A stretch of 12,560 nucleotides of DNA from an uncultured Ilumatobacter sp. Lineage in GTDB: Bacteria > Actinomycetota > Acidimicrobiia > Acidimicrobiales > Ilumatobacteraceae. A program made the translations under genes and the position numbers. This document shows, one piece after another, positions 6,682 through 12,560 of this stretch. Position 1 is the stretch's first letter. Each line of letters begins with the position of its first letter. The DNA lies in assembly GCA_937891565.1 (NCBI GenBank), contig CALAHA010000359.1, forward strand, positions 1 to 12,560. Direction: 5' to 3'. The notes below the pieces were generated by a model, which was not told the DNA's origin, searched no databases, and saw nothing but the letters and a program-made list of their open reading frames with translations.

Positions 6682-7176
6682 CTACTTCTTGGCTGACTTA
6701 GTCGCCAGGAGTGGCGGCGGCCAGACCTTGCCGCGAGTGATCCGATCGCCCTTGCGGTGCAAGACCCACACGCTTGCCTTGCCCCAGTCGGGTGGAGTTT
6801 CCACTTTCATGCCGCGGCGCACGAGTGCATTGATGACAGCGGGAATGATGTCGCCGTGGCTACAGAGCACAGCACCATCTTCGACCTCGTTAATCAGATC
6901 GAGGACAGGCTCGAACGGCTCGTCTTCGAAGAGCCGATGTTCGGCCTGGACGGGAAGCCCGGCGAGGGCTCCGAGCGGCTCGAGAGTCTGCATGCAGCGT
7001 ACGTACGGGCTCGCGTAGAGCGCTGCTACTTTCCTCTTCGATAGGCGCCGCGCCACTGCCTGAGATTGCTTCCAGCCGGTCTTGCTGAGTGGCCGATCGA
7101 CGTCCTCGCCTTGCCAGACTCGTCGTTCGCCGGCCTTCGAGTGACGGACCAGATAGATCACAGCCGAGCTGCCCAT
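6682..7176 (-). CDS. SixA-like histidine phosphatase family protein
   Basis: A 164-residue protein of the histidine phosphatase (RHG) superfamily, in the short SixA-like branch. The catalytic motif is LVRHSKAG (R11, H12). Arg60 in ASPYVRCMQT and His107 in LCSHGDII complete the phosphate pocket. An acidic stretch FEDEPFEP (83-90) probably carries the general acid region. SixA proteins remove phosphate from phosphohistidine, but related small enzymes act on other phosphate esters, so the substrate is open. ATG 7176 is chosen because AGGGA lies seven bases upstream on the minus strand; a GTG three bases earlier is the alternative. It follows the DUF4328 gene by 14 bases, so the two are probably co-transcribed. 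The C-terminus is a basic tail (ATKSAKK). Confidence 0.88.
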   Translation of the reverse strand: MGSSAVIYLVRHSKAGERRVWQGEDVDRPLSKTGWKQSQAVARRLSKRKVAALYASPYVRCMQTLEPLGALAGLPVQAEHRLFEDEPFEPVLDLINEVEDGAVLCSHGDIIPAVINALVRRGMKVETPPDWGKASVWVLHRKGDRITRGKVWPPPLLATKSAKK

Positions 7177-7190
7177 CACGAAATCCCTGT

Positions 7191-8021
7191 TCAGTTCTCG
7201 CCGGTCAGCGAACGGTGCCGGTCGGTCAACTGTCGGGAGAACATGATGAACACCACAGCAGCAATCGCGCTACCAACAGCGCCGATTATCGTGACCACCG
7301 AGCTGGTTTCTGCGAGTGTCTTGGCGACGGCCTCTGTGCTCGTGTCCCCAAAGCCCGTGAACATCGAGTTCGCTGATACGCCGAGCATGATTAACGGCAG
7401 CAGTCCGAAAAACAACCACCAAATCAGAAGCAAGGGATTGTTCTTGGAACCGGCCGAAGGAGCCCCTGCTTGGGCTGGAGGCGCGGACTTGGACCACTGT
7501 TCGCGCAGCATGAGCGCCGGGATGACGAATAACACGCCAGGCGGGAGCATCCACCCGAAGATGGCAAACAGCGGATGCCAGGTGGTGGACATGCCGTACC
7601 TGCGTAAGTTCGACGTGATTCTGAACATCCAGATCATGACGAGGATGGCACCGACGAACATTGCAATCACGGCAACGGCCGAGATCGCCGACGAAGATAC
7701 AACGCTGTCTTCAAACTCGGTGCGTGTTGTCGTCCCGTTGATGAAGTCGGTCGCTTTGGACTGCAACCACGACTGAATAAACCCGTTGACGAGGGCACCG
7801 GCGCCAGCGATTCCGACGACGACCGTGATCGCTTTCGACAGTCCTCCGACCCGGCTGATCCGCTGTGTCGGAGTTGCGGTCGCGGCGCTTCCGTACACGA
7901 CGTAACCCGGGGGCGGAGCCATGTTTCCTGGCGGCGGCGGCGGCGGCGGCGGAGGAGGAGGCGGTGGTGGCGGAGGCGGCGGTGTGGGGGACGACTGGTG
8001 ACCGGGCGGGGGTGGGGGCAT
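7191..8021 (-). CDS. DUF4328-type membrane protein with 18-proline N-terminal run
   Basis: A 276-residue protein. The N-terminus (1-50) is cytoplasmic-looking low-complexity sequence: five prolines after Met, then 18 consecutive prolines (14-31), then a Pro/Ala/Tyr segment. About five membrane segments follow (63-83, 112-133, 152-172, 197-215, 240-262). Between the second and third, WMFRITSNLRRYGM and FAIFGWMLPPGVLFVIPALMLREQW match the DUF4328 pattern of an R-x-x-x-N-L-R loop followed by G-W-x-x-P and a final R-E-x-W. The function of DUF4328 is unknown. A frame extension to 8054 is possible, but ATG 8021 has a near-perfect GGAGGA ribosome binding site. It precedes the SixA-like gene by 14 bases. 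Confidence 0.85.
   Translation of the reverse strand: MPPPPPGHQSSPTPPPPPPPPPPPPPPPPPPGNMAPPPGYVVYGSAATATPTQRISRVGGLSKAITVVVGIAGAGALVNGFIQSWLQSKATDFINGTTTRTEFEDSVVSSSAISAVAVIAMFVGAILVMIWMFRITSNLRRYGMSTTWHPLFAIFGWMLPPGVLFVIPALMLREQWSKSAPPAQAGAPSAGSKNNPLLLIWWLFFGLLPLIMLGVSANSMFTGFGDTSTEAVAKTLAETSSVVTIIGAVGSAIAAVVFIMFSRQLTDRHRSLTGEN
7929..7982 (-). repeat. CCN triplet tract coding 18 prolines
   Basis: Eighteen consecutive proline codons on the minus strand, mostly CCG with some CCT, CCA and CCC, read in the DUF4328 gene. The mixed codons argue for selection on the protein sequence rather than recent triplet slippage alone, although the seven CCG codons in a row (7932-7952 on the plus strand) could still slip. 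Such a run is expected to stall ribosomes without elongation factor P. Confidence 0.95.
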
Positions 8022-8031
8022 ATCGCTCACT

Positions 8032-8037
8032 TCCTCC
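8032..8037 (-). promoter_or_regulatory. Strong ribosome binding site for the DUF4328 gene
   Basis: The minus strand reads GGAGGA here, ten bases before ATG 8021. It is the strongest Shine-Dalgarno in the window, where most genes have none. It decides the start in favour of 8021 over the upstream in-frame ATG at 8054. The 90-bp gap up to the polymerase stop (8022-8111) holds no convincing terminator or promoter. Confidence 0.85.
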
Positions 8038-8111
8038 AATCTACAGCGGTTCATTCGCCGGTCTCCCTAAGATCGTGGGCGGTCGCGGAGTTGCCAACCC
8101 CGCGCAAATCG

Positions 8112-9797
8112 CTACTTCGCCTCGGACCAGCGGCTGATGATGCTGGTGTCGCTGACGAACCGGACGGGTTGGTTGCCTGCTTGATCACGTGGTGCCCAGC
8201 GATGCGCTGCTTCTTGCAGGCAACGATCAAGGAGAGCAGCAGCGTCAGGGCCATTCTGCTCGGGCACGTGGATCAGGAGTTCGTCGTGCAGGCAGAGGAC
8301 GATCTGCGCATTGAGGGTTCGGCCCCGGGCCCGCATCAATACAGCCCAGGTCTTAAAGAACTCGGCGGCTGCCCCCTGAACCATTGCATTGCGCCCGTAG
8401 CGGCCTCGTGCAGCAGCTTGTGAGCGGGCATCGCGTTCGCTGACTTCGTTGGAGTTCGTGGAACCCATCCGGACAAGTCGCCCGCCGTAGGTGCGGAGAT
8501 CGTGGCTGCCCTGTGCCGAACGATCTGCGGCGGCCAAGAAACCCATGGCTATCGGGTACTCCCGTTCCAGGCCGCGTAGGGCCTCGGCGCCCTTGCCGGT
8601 GGTCTGGCCGTACATCGCGCCGAGAACAGCGACTTTGGCGATGTCTCGTTCCACCCGGAGTTGGGTCGCAACCGGCGCGTACATATCGTCTTCCTGACTC
8701 GCCGCCGCGAGTTTGGGGTCACCCGCTACGGCAGCGAGAATCCGTGGCTCGATTTGGCCGAGATCGGCCCGTACGAACACGTGGCCTGGTTCGGCTGCAA
8801 TGGCGGGGCGAAGTTCGGCGGGCATGTTGTGCAGGCCGACCGTCGCAGTCATGCGCCCGGCTGCGCCATCGGAGCCCGACCAGGAACCGTGCAGTCGTGA
8901 ATGGCCAGACAGATTGGTGGCGATGTTGTCGTCGATCCACTGGAAGCCAAATGTTGTCAGGATGCGCTCGGCGCGTCGCCAGGCCAAGAGCGGCTCGACG
9001 ATCGGGTGAGCATCGCGAAGTGCCTCGAGCCGCCAGGCGCGGGTGTCGGGCACTTCGATACCAACTCGGCGGAGCAGCGACTTGACTTGATCGGGGCTGC
9101 GTAGGTCGAAGGTAGATCCAGTGGGAAGATGTTGGATCACTTCGGCGTCGCGGCGTGCGAGCTCAGCATTGGCTTCTTCGGCAGTTGTCGGTCGCGGTCC
9201 CACGAAACCGGCCACGATCGATTCGCCGACACCGAGTTCGAACGGAAGGCCAACGACTTCCATCTCGGCACACAGCAGTTCGCAAGCTGACTCGGAGAAA
9301 ACCGTTGCCTCGGAATGGACGAGCGGAACCTGGAGCTGCTGCGCCACAACGGCCAGTTCTGCCCAGCGGAGGGCCCGATGAGCCGTGTTGCTCCACTCGC
9401 CTTCGACCCACTCTGGGCGGAGATGTCCGTCAGGACCGACTGGTTCGTCCGGGTCGCCGCTGTCGACTGCCAGTGAGAAAAGGTTGACGGGCGCTCGAGT
9501 CGGGATCGTCGTGGCATCAAGTTCGTGGAGGCGGGCCCAGATCTGTTCCGGGCCAGAATTCCCGCCGCCGAAGATCAGCCGATGTGTCGCTGAGAGATCC
9601 CAACACCGCCCAGGGCGGATGTTGGCTTCGACCAGCTGTCGGGCCGTTGACTTATTCCACCAGACCCAGCGAGGCGAGTCTTCAGCCTCGATGCGGGCTA
9701 CCTCGCGAATGTCCACGACCCGGCCGGTGGTCCCTGGCTCGAGAAGTGCCACGACACCTTTGTCGGTAATCGCAAGTCCGATCAGTTCGCCTGCCAT
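8112..9797 (-). CDS. Short family A DNA polymerase (exonuclease-like domain degenerate)
   Basis: A 561-residue family A (Pol I-like) polymerase lacking the 5'-nuclease domain. Motif A is RADLGQIEPR with catalytic D345 and E350; motif B (O-helix) is R384, K388, Y396, G397; R466/N470/Q474 match the R-x-x-x-N-x-x-x-Q-G helix; motif C is LHDE with H504, D505 and E506. These equal D705, E710, R754, K758, Y766, R841, N845, Q849, H881 and D882 of E. coli Pol I, so polymerase activity is expected. L392 replaces Phe762. The N-terminal 160 residues look like a worn 3'-5' exonuclease fold: a motif II-like WDLSATHRL (66-74) is visible but no D-x-E motif I. Similar actinobacterial proteins are annotated as bifunctional 3'-5' exonuclease/DNA polymerase. 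It is not the replicative polA. It lies nine bases after the metallopeptidase gene. Confidence 0.92.
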   Translation of the reverse strand: MAGELIGLAITDKGVVALLEPGTTGRVVDIREVARIEAEDSPRWVWWNKSTARQLVEANIRPGRCWDLSATHRLIFGGGNSGPEQIWARLHELDATTIPTRAPVNLFSLAVDSGDPDEPVGPDGHLRPEWVEGEWSNTAHRALRWAELAVVAQQLQVPLVHSEATVFSESACELLCAEMEVVGLPFELGVGESIVAGFVGPRPTTAEEANAELARRDAEVIQHLPTGSTFDLRSPDQVKSLLRRVGIEVPDTRAWRLEALRDAHPIVEPLLAWRRAERILTTFGFQWIDDNIATNLSGHSRLHGSWSGSDGAAGRMTATVGLHNMPAELRPAIAAEPGHVFVRADLGQIEPRILAAVAGDPKLAAASQEDDMYAPVATQLRVERDIAKVAVLGAMYGQTTGKGAEALRGLEREYPIAMGFLAAADRSAQGSHDLRTYGGRLVRMGSTNSNEVSERDARSQAAARGRYGRNAMVQGAAAEFFKTWAVLMRARGRTLNAQIVLCLHDELLIHVPEQNGPDAAALLDRCLQEAAHRWAPRDQAGNQPVRFVSDTSIISRWSEAK

Positions 9798-9806
9798 CGA
9801 GTCGAG

Positions 9807-10145
9807 TCAGCCCCAACCGAGTTCGTGGAGACGGTCGTCGTCAATGCCAGCGGCGTGAGCGATTTCGTGGATGACGGTGACGAACACTTCGTTCTCGAGG
9901 TCTTCCATGTCCTCGCACATGTCGCAGAGCGCGAGCCGGAAGATCGACACGATGTCGGGGCCCTCCTGGCCGGTGCGTTCGGTGTGGGGCACACCCTCGT
10001 ACAAGCCAAGCAACGTGGGCTCATCCGGATGCCGGTTGAGGACTTGCACGACGACGTTGTCGAGCACGTGGTGGAGTTCGTCAGGCAGATCGTCGATCGC
10101 GTCAGCGACCATCCGATCAAACTTGTATTTCGGCACCGCCTCCAT
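9807..10145 (-). CDS. Small zincin-like metallopeptidase (HExxH)
   Basis: A 112-residue protein ending in VIHEIAHAAGIDDDRLHELGWG-type sequence: H93-E94-x-x-H97, then G100, and a late acidic/His segment (D102-D104, H107). This is the metzincin-like layout of the small predicted Zn-protease family of COG3824 (TTHA0227-like), which are usually 110-150 residues with the zinc site at the very C-terminus. A central segment LYEGVPHTER (48-57) and an IxIFR-like strand (66-70) also fit that family. A CDMC pair (C74, C77) is present. ATG 10145 is preferred over GTG 10148; AGG eight bases upstream is a weak ribosome binding site. It sits between mrp and the polymerase on the same strand. The substrate is unknown. 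Confidence 0.87.
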   Translation of the reverse strand: MEAVPKYKFDRMVADAIDDLPDELHHVLDNVVVQVLNRHPDEPTLLGLYEGVPHTERTGQEGPDIVSIFRLALCDMCEDMEDLENEVFVTVIHEIAHAAGIDDDRLHELGWG

Positions 10146-10192
10146 CACGAAAACCTAACGTGAGACGCGTAGCGACGAATTCAAGTCTCAGC

Positions 10193-11347
10193 TCAGAGGA
10201 TCTTGAGTTCGGGGGAGTAGATCTTTTTCGGCTTCATGTCGACAGCAATTTGGCGGGCCATCTCGTGGAAGATCTTGGCTGACTCGGACTCGGGGTCGAC
10301 TGCCGTAATCGGCTTGCCGTCGTCGCCACCTTCGCGCATCGCCGGTACGAGCGGAAGCTGACCGATGAGCGGAACACCAACGTCGTCAGCGAGTGCTTGG
10401 CCTCCGCCGGACCCGAAGATTTCGTATTTCTTGCCGTCGTCGCCGGTGAACCAGGACATGTTCTCGATGACACCACGAACCGGCAGGTTGACCTTTTCGG
10501 CCATGGCTGCCGACATCGCGGCGACCTTCTGCGCTGCGGGCTGCGGGGTGGTCACGACGAAGACCTCGCCACGCGGCAGGTACTGCGAGAGCGATAGGGC
10601 GATGTCGCCGGTGCCGGGCGGCATGTCGATGAGAAGGAAGTCGGGCTCGTCCCAGAACACGTCGGTGAGAAACTGCTCGAGGGCCTTGTGCAGCATCGGG
10701 CCACGCCAGATGACGGCCTCGCCTGCCGGAACGAAGTAGCCGATCGAAATGGCGCGAACGCCGTACATTTCCGGCGGGATCAACATCTCGTCGATGACGA
10801 CCGGGTCACGGTCGGTGCCGAGCATGCGAGGGATCGAGTAGCCGTAAATGTCGGCGTCGATAATGCCGACCGAGTAGCCCTGCGCAGCGAGCGCAACGGC
10901 GAGGTTGGTCGTGACGGTCGATTTGCCGACGCCACCCTTGCCCGACGAGATGAGCAGCGGACGAGTCTTCGAATCGTTCTTGGAGAACGGCACCACACGG
11001 CCTTCGGCGTGCCCGTGCGCCTGGCCCTGACCGGCAGACGCTCCCGCATCGCCGTGAAGGGTCTTGCGCAGGTTCTCGCGATCCTCGTCACTCATGACGG
11101 TGAACTCGAGATCGATCGACTCAACGCCGTCGAGCTGCGTTGCAGCATCGGACACGCGCTTCTCGATTTCTGCCTTGAGCGGGCAGCCCGGCACCGTGAG
11201 GGCAATGAGAATGCCTACGACCCCATTCTCCATGATCGAGACGCCACGAAGCATGCCGAGGTCGACGATTGAACGATGGAGTTCGGGATCTTGGACTGGC
11301 CGCAGGGCCTCGACGATCTGCTCTTCGGTAACAAGGGGTCCACTCAT
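10193..11347 (-). CDS. mrp: Mrp/ApbC-family Fe-S cluster carrier ATPase
   Basis: A 384-residue Mrp/NBP35/ApbC protein. Residues 1-90 are a MIP18 (DUF59) domain with the conserved T-V-P-G-C55-P-L. A Gly/His-rich linker (99-118) follows, then the P-loop ATPase: deviant Walker A SGKGGVGKST (135-144), switch I DADIYGYSIP (164-173) and Walker B LLIDMPPGTGD (238-248). The family carries Fe-S clusters to client proteins, using ATP. E. coli-type Mrp has a C-terminal CxxC that binds the bridging cluster after E-N-M-S; here ENMSWFTGDDGKKYEIFG (295-312) has no cysteine, and C55 is the only Cys in the protein. ATG 11347 has GGAGG two bases upstream, close but usable. The frame stays open to 11452, but that would overlap the divergent regulator. 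Confidence 0.93.
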   Translation of the reverse strand: MSGPLVTEEQIVEALRPVQDPELHRSIVDLGMLRGVSIMENGVVGILIALTVPGCPLKAEIEKRVSDAATQLDGVESIDLEFTVMSDEDRENLRKTLHGDAGASAGQGQAHGHAEGRVVPFSKNDSKTRPLLISSGKGGVGKSTVTTNLAVALAAQGYSVGIIDADIYGYSIPRMLGTDRDPVVIDEMLIPPEMYGVRAISIGYFVPAGEAVIWRGPMLHKALEQFLTDVFWDEPDFLLIDMPPGTGDIALSLSQYLPRGEVFVVTTPQPAAQKVAAMSAAMAEKVNLPVRGVIENMSWFTGDDGKKYEIFGSGGGQALADDVGVPLIGQLPLVPAMREGGDDGKPITAVDPESESAKIFHEMARQIAVDMKPKKIYSPELKIL

Positions 11348-11393
11348 GGCCTCCAGTGTGTCGATGGCCCGCGGGATTCGCACTACGGCGATA

Positions 11394-11405
11394 GGTAATA
11401 TTGCC
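11394..11405. promoter_or_regulatory. Near-palindrome overlapping the -10 box of the regulator, mrp/regulator divergent promoter
   Basis: The 61-bp gap between the divergent mrp and regulator genes (11348-11408) contains GGTAATATTGCC, a 12-bp dyad with one mismatched pair (T11396/G11403). The TAATAT within it (11396-11401) fits a TANNNT -10 hexamer whose start site would fall on the regulator's GTG at 11409. A repressor bound here would block its own promoter and could also affect mrp transcription. No convincing -35 was found. The operator role is inference. Confidence 0.45.
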
Positions 11406-11408
11406 GGC

Positions 11409-12158
11409 GTGTCCACTGGAACCGCGTTCACCGCCACTGTGTCGGCGATCACCGACGCCTTCGGCGATCCGACGCGCCGCTCCGTCTACTTGTTCGCCCG
11501 CGAACGTTCTGGAGACATCGACGGCGAGGCGCCTGAGGGTGTTACTGCGTCGATTGTTGCTAAGCAGGTGGGTGTGCATGCCAACGTGGCACGCCACCAT
11601 CTCGACAAGCTTGCAGCCGGTGGGTACCTCGAAGTTGTCACCGGTCAGCCGAGCGGTACTGCCGGTCGACCATCAAAGCACTATGTCGCCGTCGGCGGCG
11701 CGCTCGACGAGGCGACATTCCCCGTCCGGAGCGACGACTTGGTGCTGTCATTGCTCGGTCGTACTTTGAGCAAGCTGCCCCGCGATGAAGCTGAGCAGAT
11801 GGCCGAAGAAGTTGGCTCAGAATATGGCCGGGCCATGGCCGCTGGGCTGACGGCCGATGCGTTCAAGGCTGGGCAACGCTCGTTGCGATCAGCCATCCAG
11901 GCAGTCGCCGATGCCCTGTCGGCCCATGGATTCGCGGCGCACGCTAAAGGCCGCAACGATCAACTGAAGATCATCAACAACCACTGCCCCTTCGGCGACA
12001 TCGCAGCGCAACATCCGGTGATTTGTGCAGTCGACCGCGGCATGGTCCGAGGAATGCTCAGCGAACTGTATAAAACCGACGACGATGCCGCCTTCGGCAG
12101 CATCACCACCGACTCGTCGTTGGCTGCTGGCGACACTTTCTGCACCACGTCCGTCTGA
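11409..12158 (+). CDS. SufR-like winged-helix regulator with C-terminal Fe-S-type cysteines
   Basis: From GTG 11409 the product has 249 residues. An N-terminal winged-helix domain covers about 12-96: GDPTRRSVYLFARE, then helix-turn-helix VTASIVAKQVGVHANVARHH (45-64), a recognition helix and the wing SGTAGRPSKHY (82-92). A helical linker (110-170) leads to a C-terminal domain with NNHCPFGDIAAQHPVIC (191-206), where C193 and C206 are 12 residues apart, and C245 near the end. This resembles SufR-type ArsR/DeoR-like regulators, which sense Fe-S status through C-terminal cysteines and repress suf genes. The neighbour across the promoter is mrp, an Fe-S carrier, which fits. The upstream frame is open but overlaps mrp; a TAATAT box seven bases before GTG 11409 suggests a leaderless mRNA. 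Confidence 0.8.
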   Translation: MSTGTAFTATVSAITDAFGDPTRRSVYLFARERSGDIDGEAPEGVTASIVAKQVGVHANVARHHLDKLAAGGYLEVVTGQPSGTAGRPSKHYVAVGGALDEATFPVRSDDLVLSLLGRTLSKLPRDEAEQMAEEVGSEYGRAMAAGLTADAFKAGQRSLRSAIQAVADALSAHGFAAHAKGRNDQLKIINNHCPFGDIAAQHPVICAVDRGMVRGMLSELYKTDDDAAFGSITTDSSLAAGDTFCTTSV

Positions 12159-12256
12159 CCCGGCGCCCGCCCGAAAAGGGCTGCTCCGAAAGGCCCCGGT
12201 CGATCCCAGACAGAAAACTGCTCGGCTCGCCCTGGATGACAGCATCACAATCGCAA

Positions 12257-12262
12257 TAGCCT
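12257..12262 (+). promoter_or_regulatory. Possible -10 box for a leaderless metA transcript
   Basis: TAGCCT fits the actinobacterial TANNNT -10 pattern and ends six bases before the metA ATG, so transcription could start on the A of ATG. No Shine-Dalgarno is present before metA. No clear -35 is seen. In the remaining 110-bp gap (12159-12268) there is only a weak 4-bp hairpin (12169-12181) after the regulator stop. Confidence 0.4.
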
Positions 12263-12268
12263 CGGCGT

Positions 12269-12560
12269 ATGCCGATTAAAATCCCCGACACGCTGCCGGC
12301 TCGATCACTCCTCGAGCAAGAGGGTGTCATGGTGATGACCGAGTCCAGTGCCGTGCGCCAAGACATTCGGCCGCTTCGGATTGGCCTGCTCAACCTGATG
12401 CCCGACAAGATCGCGACCGAAACGCAGATTGCGCGTCTCATTGCGTCGACGCCCCTCCAGGTCGAGTTGACGCTCATACGAGTCGGGACTCATGCGTCGA
12501 AGAACACCTCCGAGGACCACCTGATCTCCTTTTATCGCACGTGGCACGAAGTGAAGGACC
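12269..12560 (+). CDS. metA: MetA, homoserine O-succinyl/acetyltransferase (5' part)
   Basis: The first 97 codons of MetA; the gene runs off the window. The N-terminus follows the family closely: MPIKIPDTLPA, VMTESSAVRQDIRPLRIGLLNLMPDKIATETQ (about 22-53), STPLQVELTLIRVGTHASKNT (60-80) and HLISFYRTW (84-92). MetA activates the homoserine hydroxyl with an acyl group, the first committed step of methionine synthesis, in the cytoplasm. The catalytic Cys/His/Glu lie beyond the window end, so whether it uses succinyl- or acetyl-CoA, and whether the gene is intact, cannot be judged. It follows the regulator by 110 bp and probably has its own promoter. Confidence 0.95.
   Translation, partial: MPIKIPDTLPARSLLEQEGVMVMTESSAVRQDIRPLRIGLLNLMPDKIATETQIARLIASTPLQVELTLIRVGTHASKNTSEDHLISFYRTWHEVKD

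Noticed and set aside
7929..7990. GGC/GGT-rich repeat as a CRISPR or microsatellite locus
   Set aside because: It is in frame and encodes the proline run of an otherwise normal gene; there are no spacers.
10161..10190. Inverted repeat TGAGAC...GTCTCA between mrp and the metallopeptidase gene
   Set aside because: Only six base pairs with an 18-base loop and no T-run; expected by chance.
11064..11408. Upstream extension of the regulator reading frame
   Set aside because: It would overlap mrp by nearly 300 bases and adds no domain; the winged-helix domain begins just after GTG 11409.
11348..11452. Upstream extension of Mrp by 35 residues
   Set aside because: The family begins at the MIP18 domain (VTEEQIVEAL); the extension runs through the divergent promoter and into the regulator gene.
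12159..12268. SAM riboswitch or terminator before metA
   Set aside because: I could not recognise any SAM-riboswitch core, the gap is short, and the only hairpin (GCCC/GGGC at 12169-12181) has a four-base-pair stem.

Overview
This window is a high-GC, gene-dense stretch that reads like a chromosomal core region of a Gram-positive, actinobacterium-like organism. An Acidimicrobiia/Ilumatobacter-type marine or freshwater actinobacterium is my best guess, but that is inference from gene style, not a match I could run. Pointers are the short family A DNA polymerase next to a zincin-like metallopeptidase, a proline-rich DUF4328 membrane protein, an Mrp without the usual C-terminal CxxC, and start codons placed as if some mRNAs were leaderless.

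Positions 1-6511 (+ strand) hold an almost complete System I cytochrome c maturation operon in the order ccmA (3' end only)-ccmB-ccmC-ccmD-ccmE-ccmF-ccmG-ccmH-ccmI-like. Four junctions overlap as ATGA (ccmA/B, ccmF/G, ccmH/I) or TGATG (ccmC/D). Together these proteins export or handle heme (CcmABCD), carry it covalently on CcmE, ligate it to apocytochrome c (CcmF), and keep the apocytochrome CxxCH thiols reduced (CcmG, CcmH, CcmI). The ccmD gene is only 44 codons. A perfect 14-bp inverted repeat sits between ccmE and ccmF. After ccmI come a 15-bp tandem duplication and a possible 34-residue single-pass membrane peptide (6559-6663).

Positions 6682-11347 (- strand) hold, in transcription order, mrp (Fe-S carrier ATPase), a small HExxH metallopeptidase, a family A DNA polymerase without a 5'-nuclease domain, a DUF4328 membrane protein with an 18-proline run, and a SixA-like histidine phosphatase. 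The + strand ccm operon and this - strand block converge near 6663-6682.

Positions 11348-11408 form a 61-bp divergent promoter region between mrp and a + strand winged-helix regulator (11409-12158). Its C-terminal cysteines resemble those of SufR-type Fe-S-sensing repressors. A near-palindrome overlaps the regulator's likely -10 box, suggesting autoregulation and possibly control of mrp. The window ends inside metA (homoserine O-acyltransferase, 12269 onward), which also looks leaderless.

Most of the window is recognisable core biology. The parts most worth a second look are the divergent SufR-like/mrp pair, the cysteine-rich CcmE, the ccmE-ccmF palindrome and the unusual polymerase O-helix.
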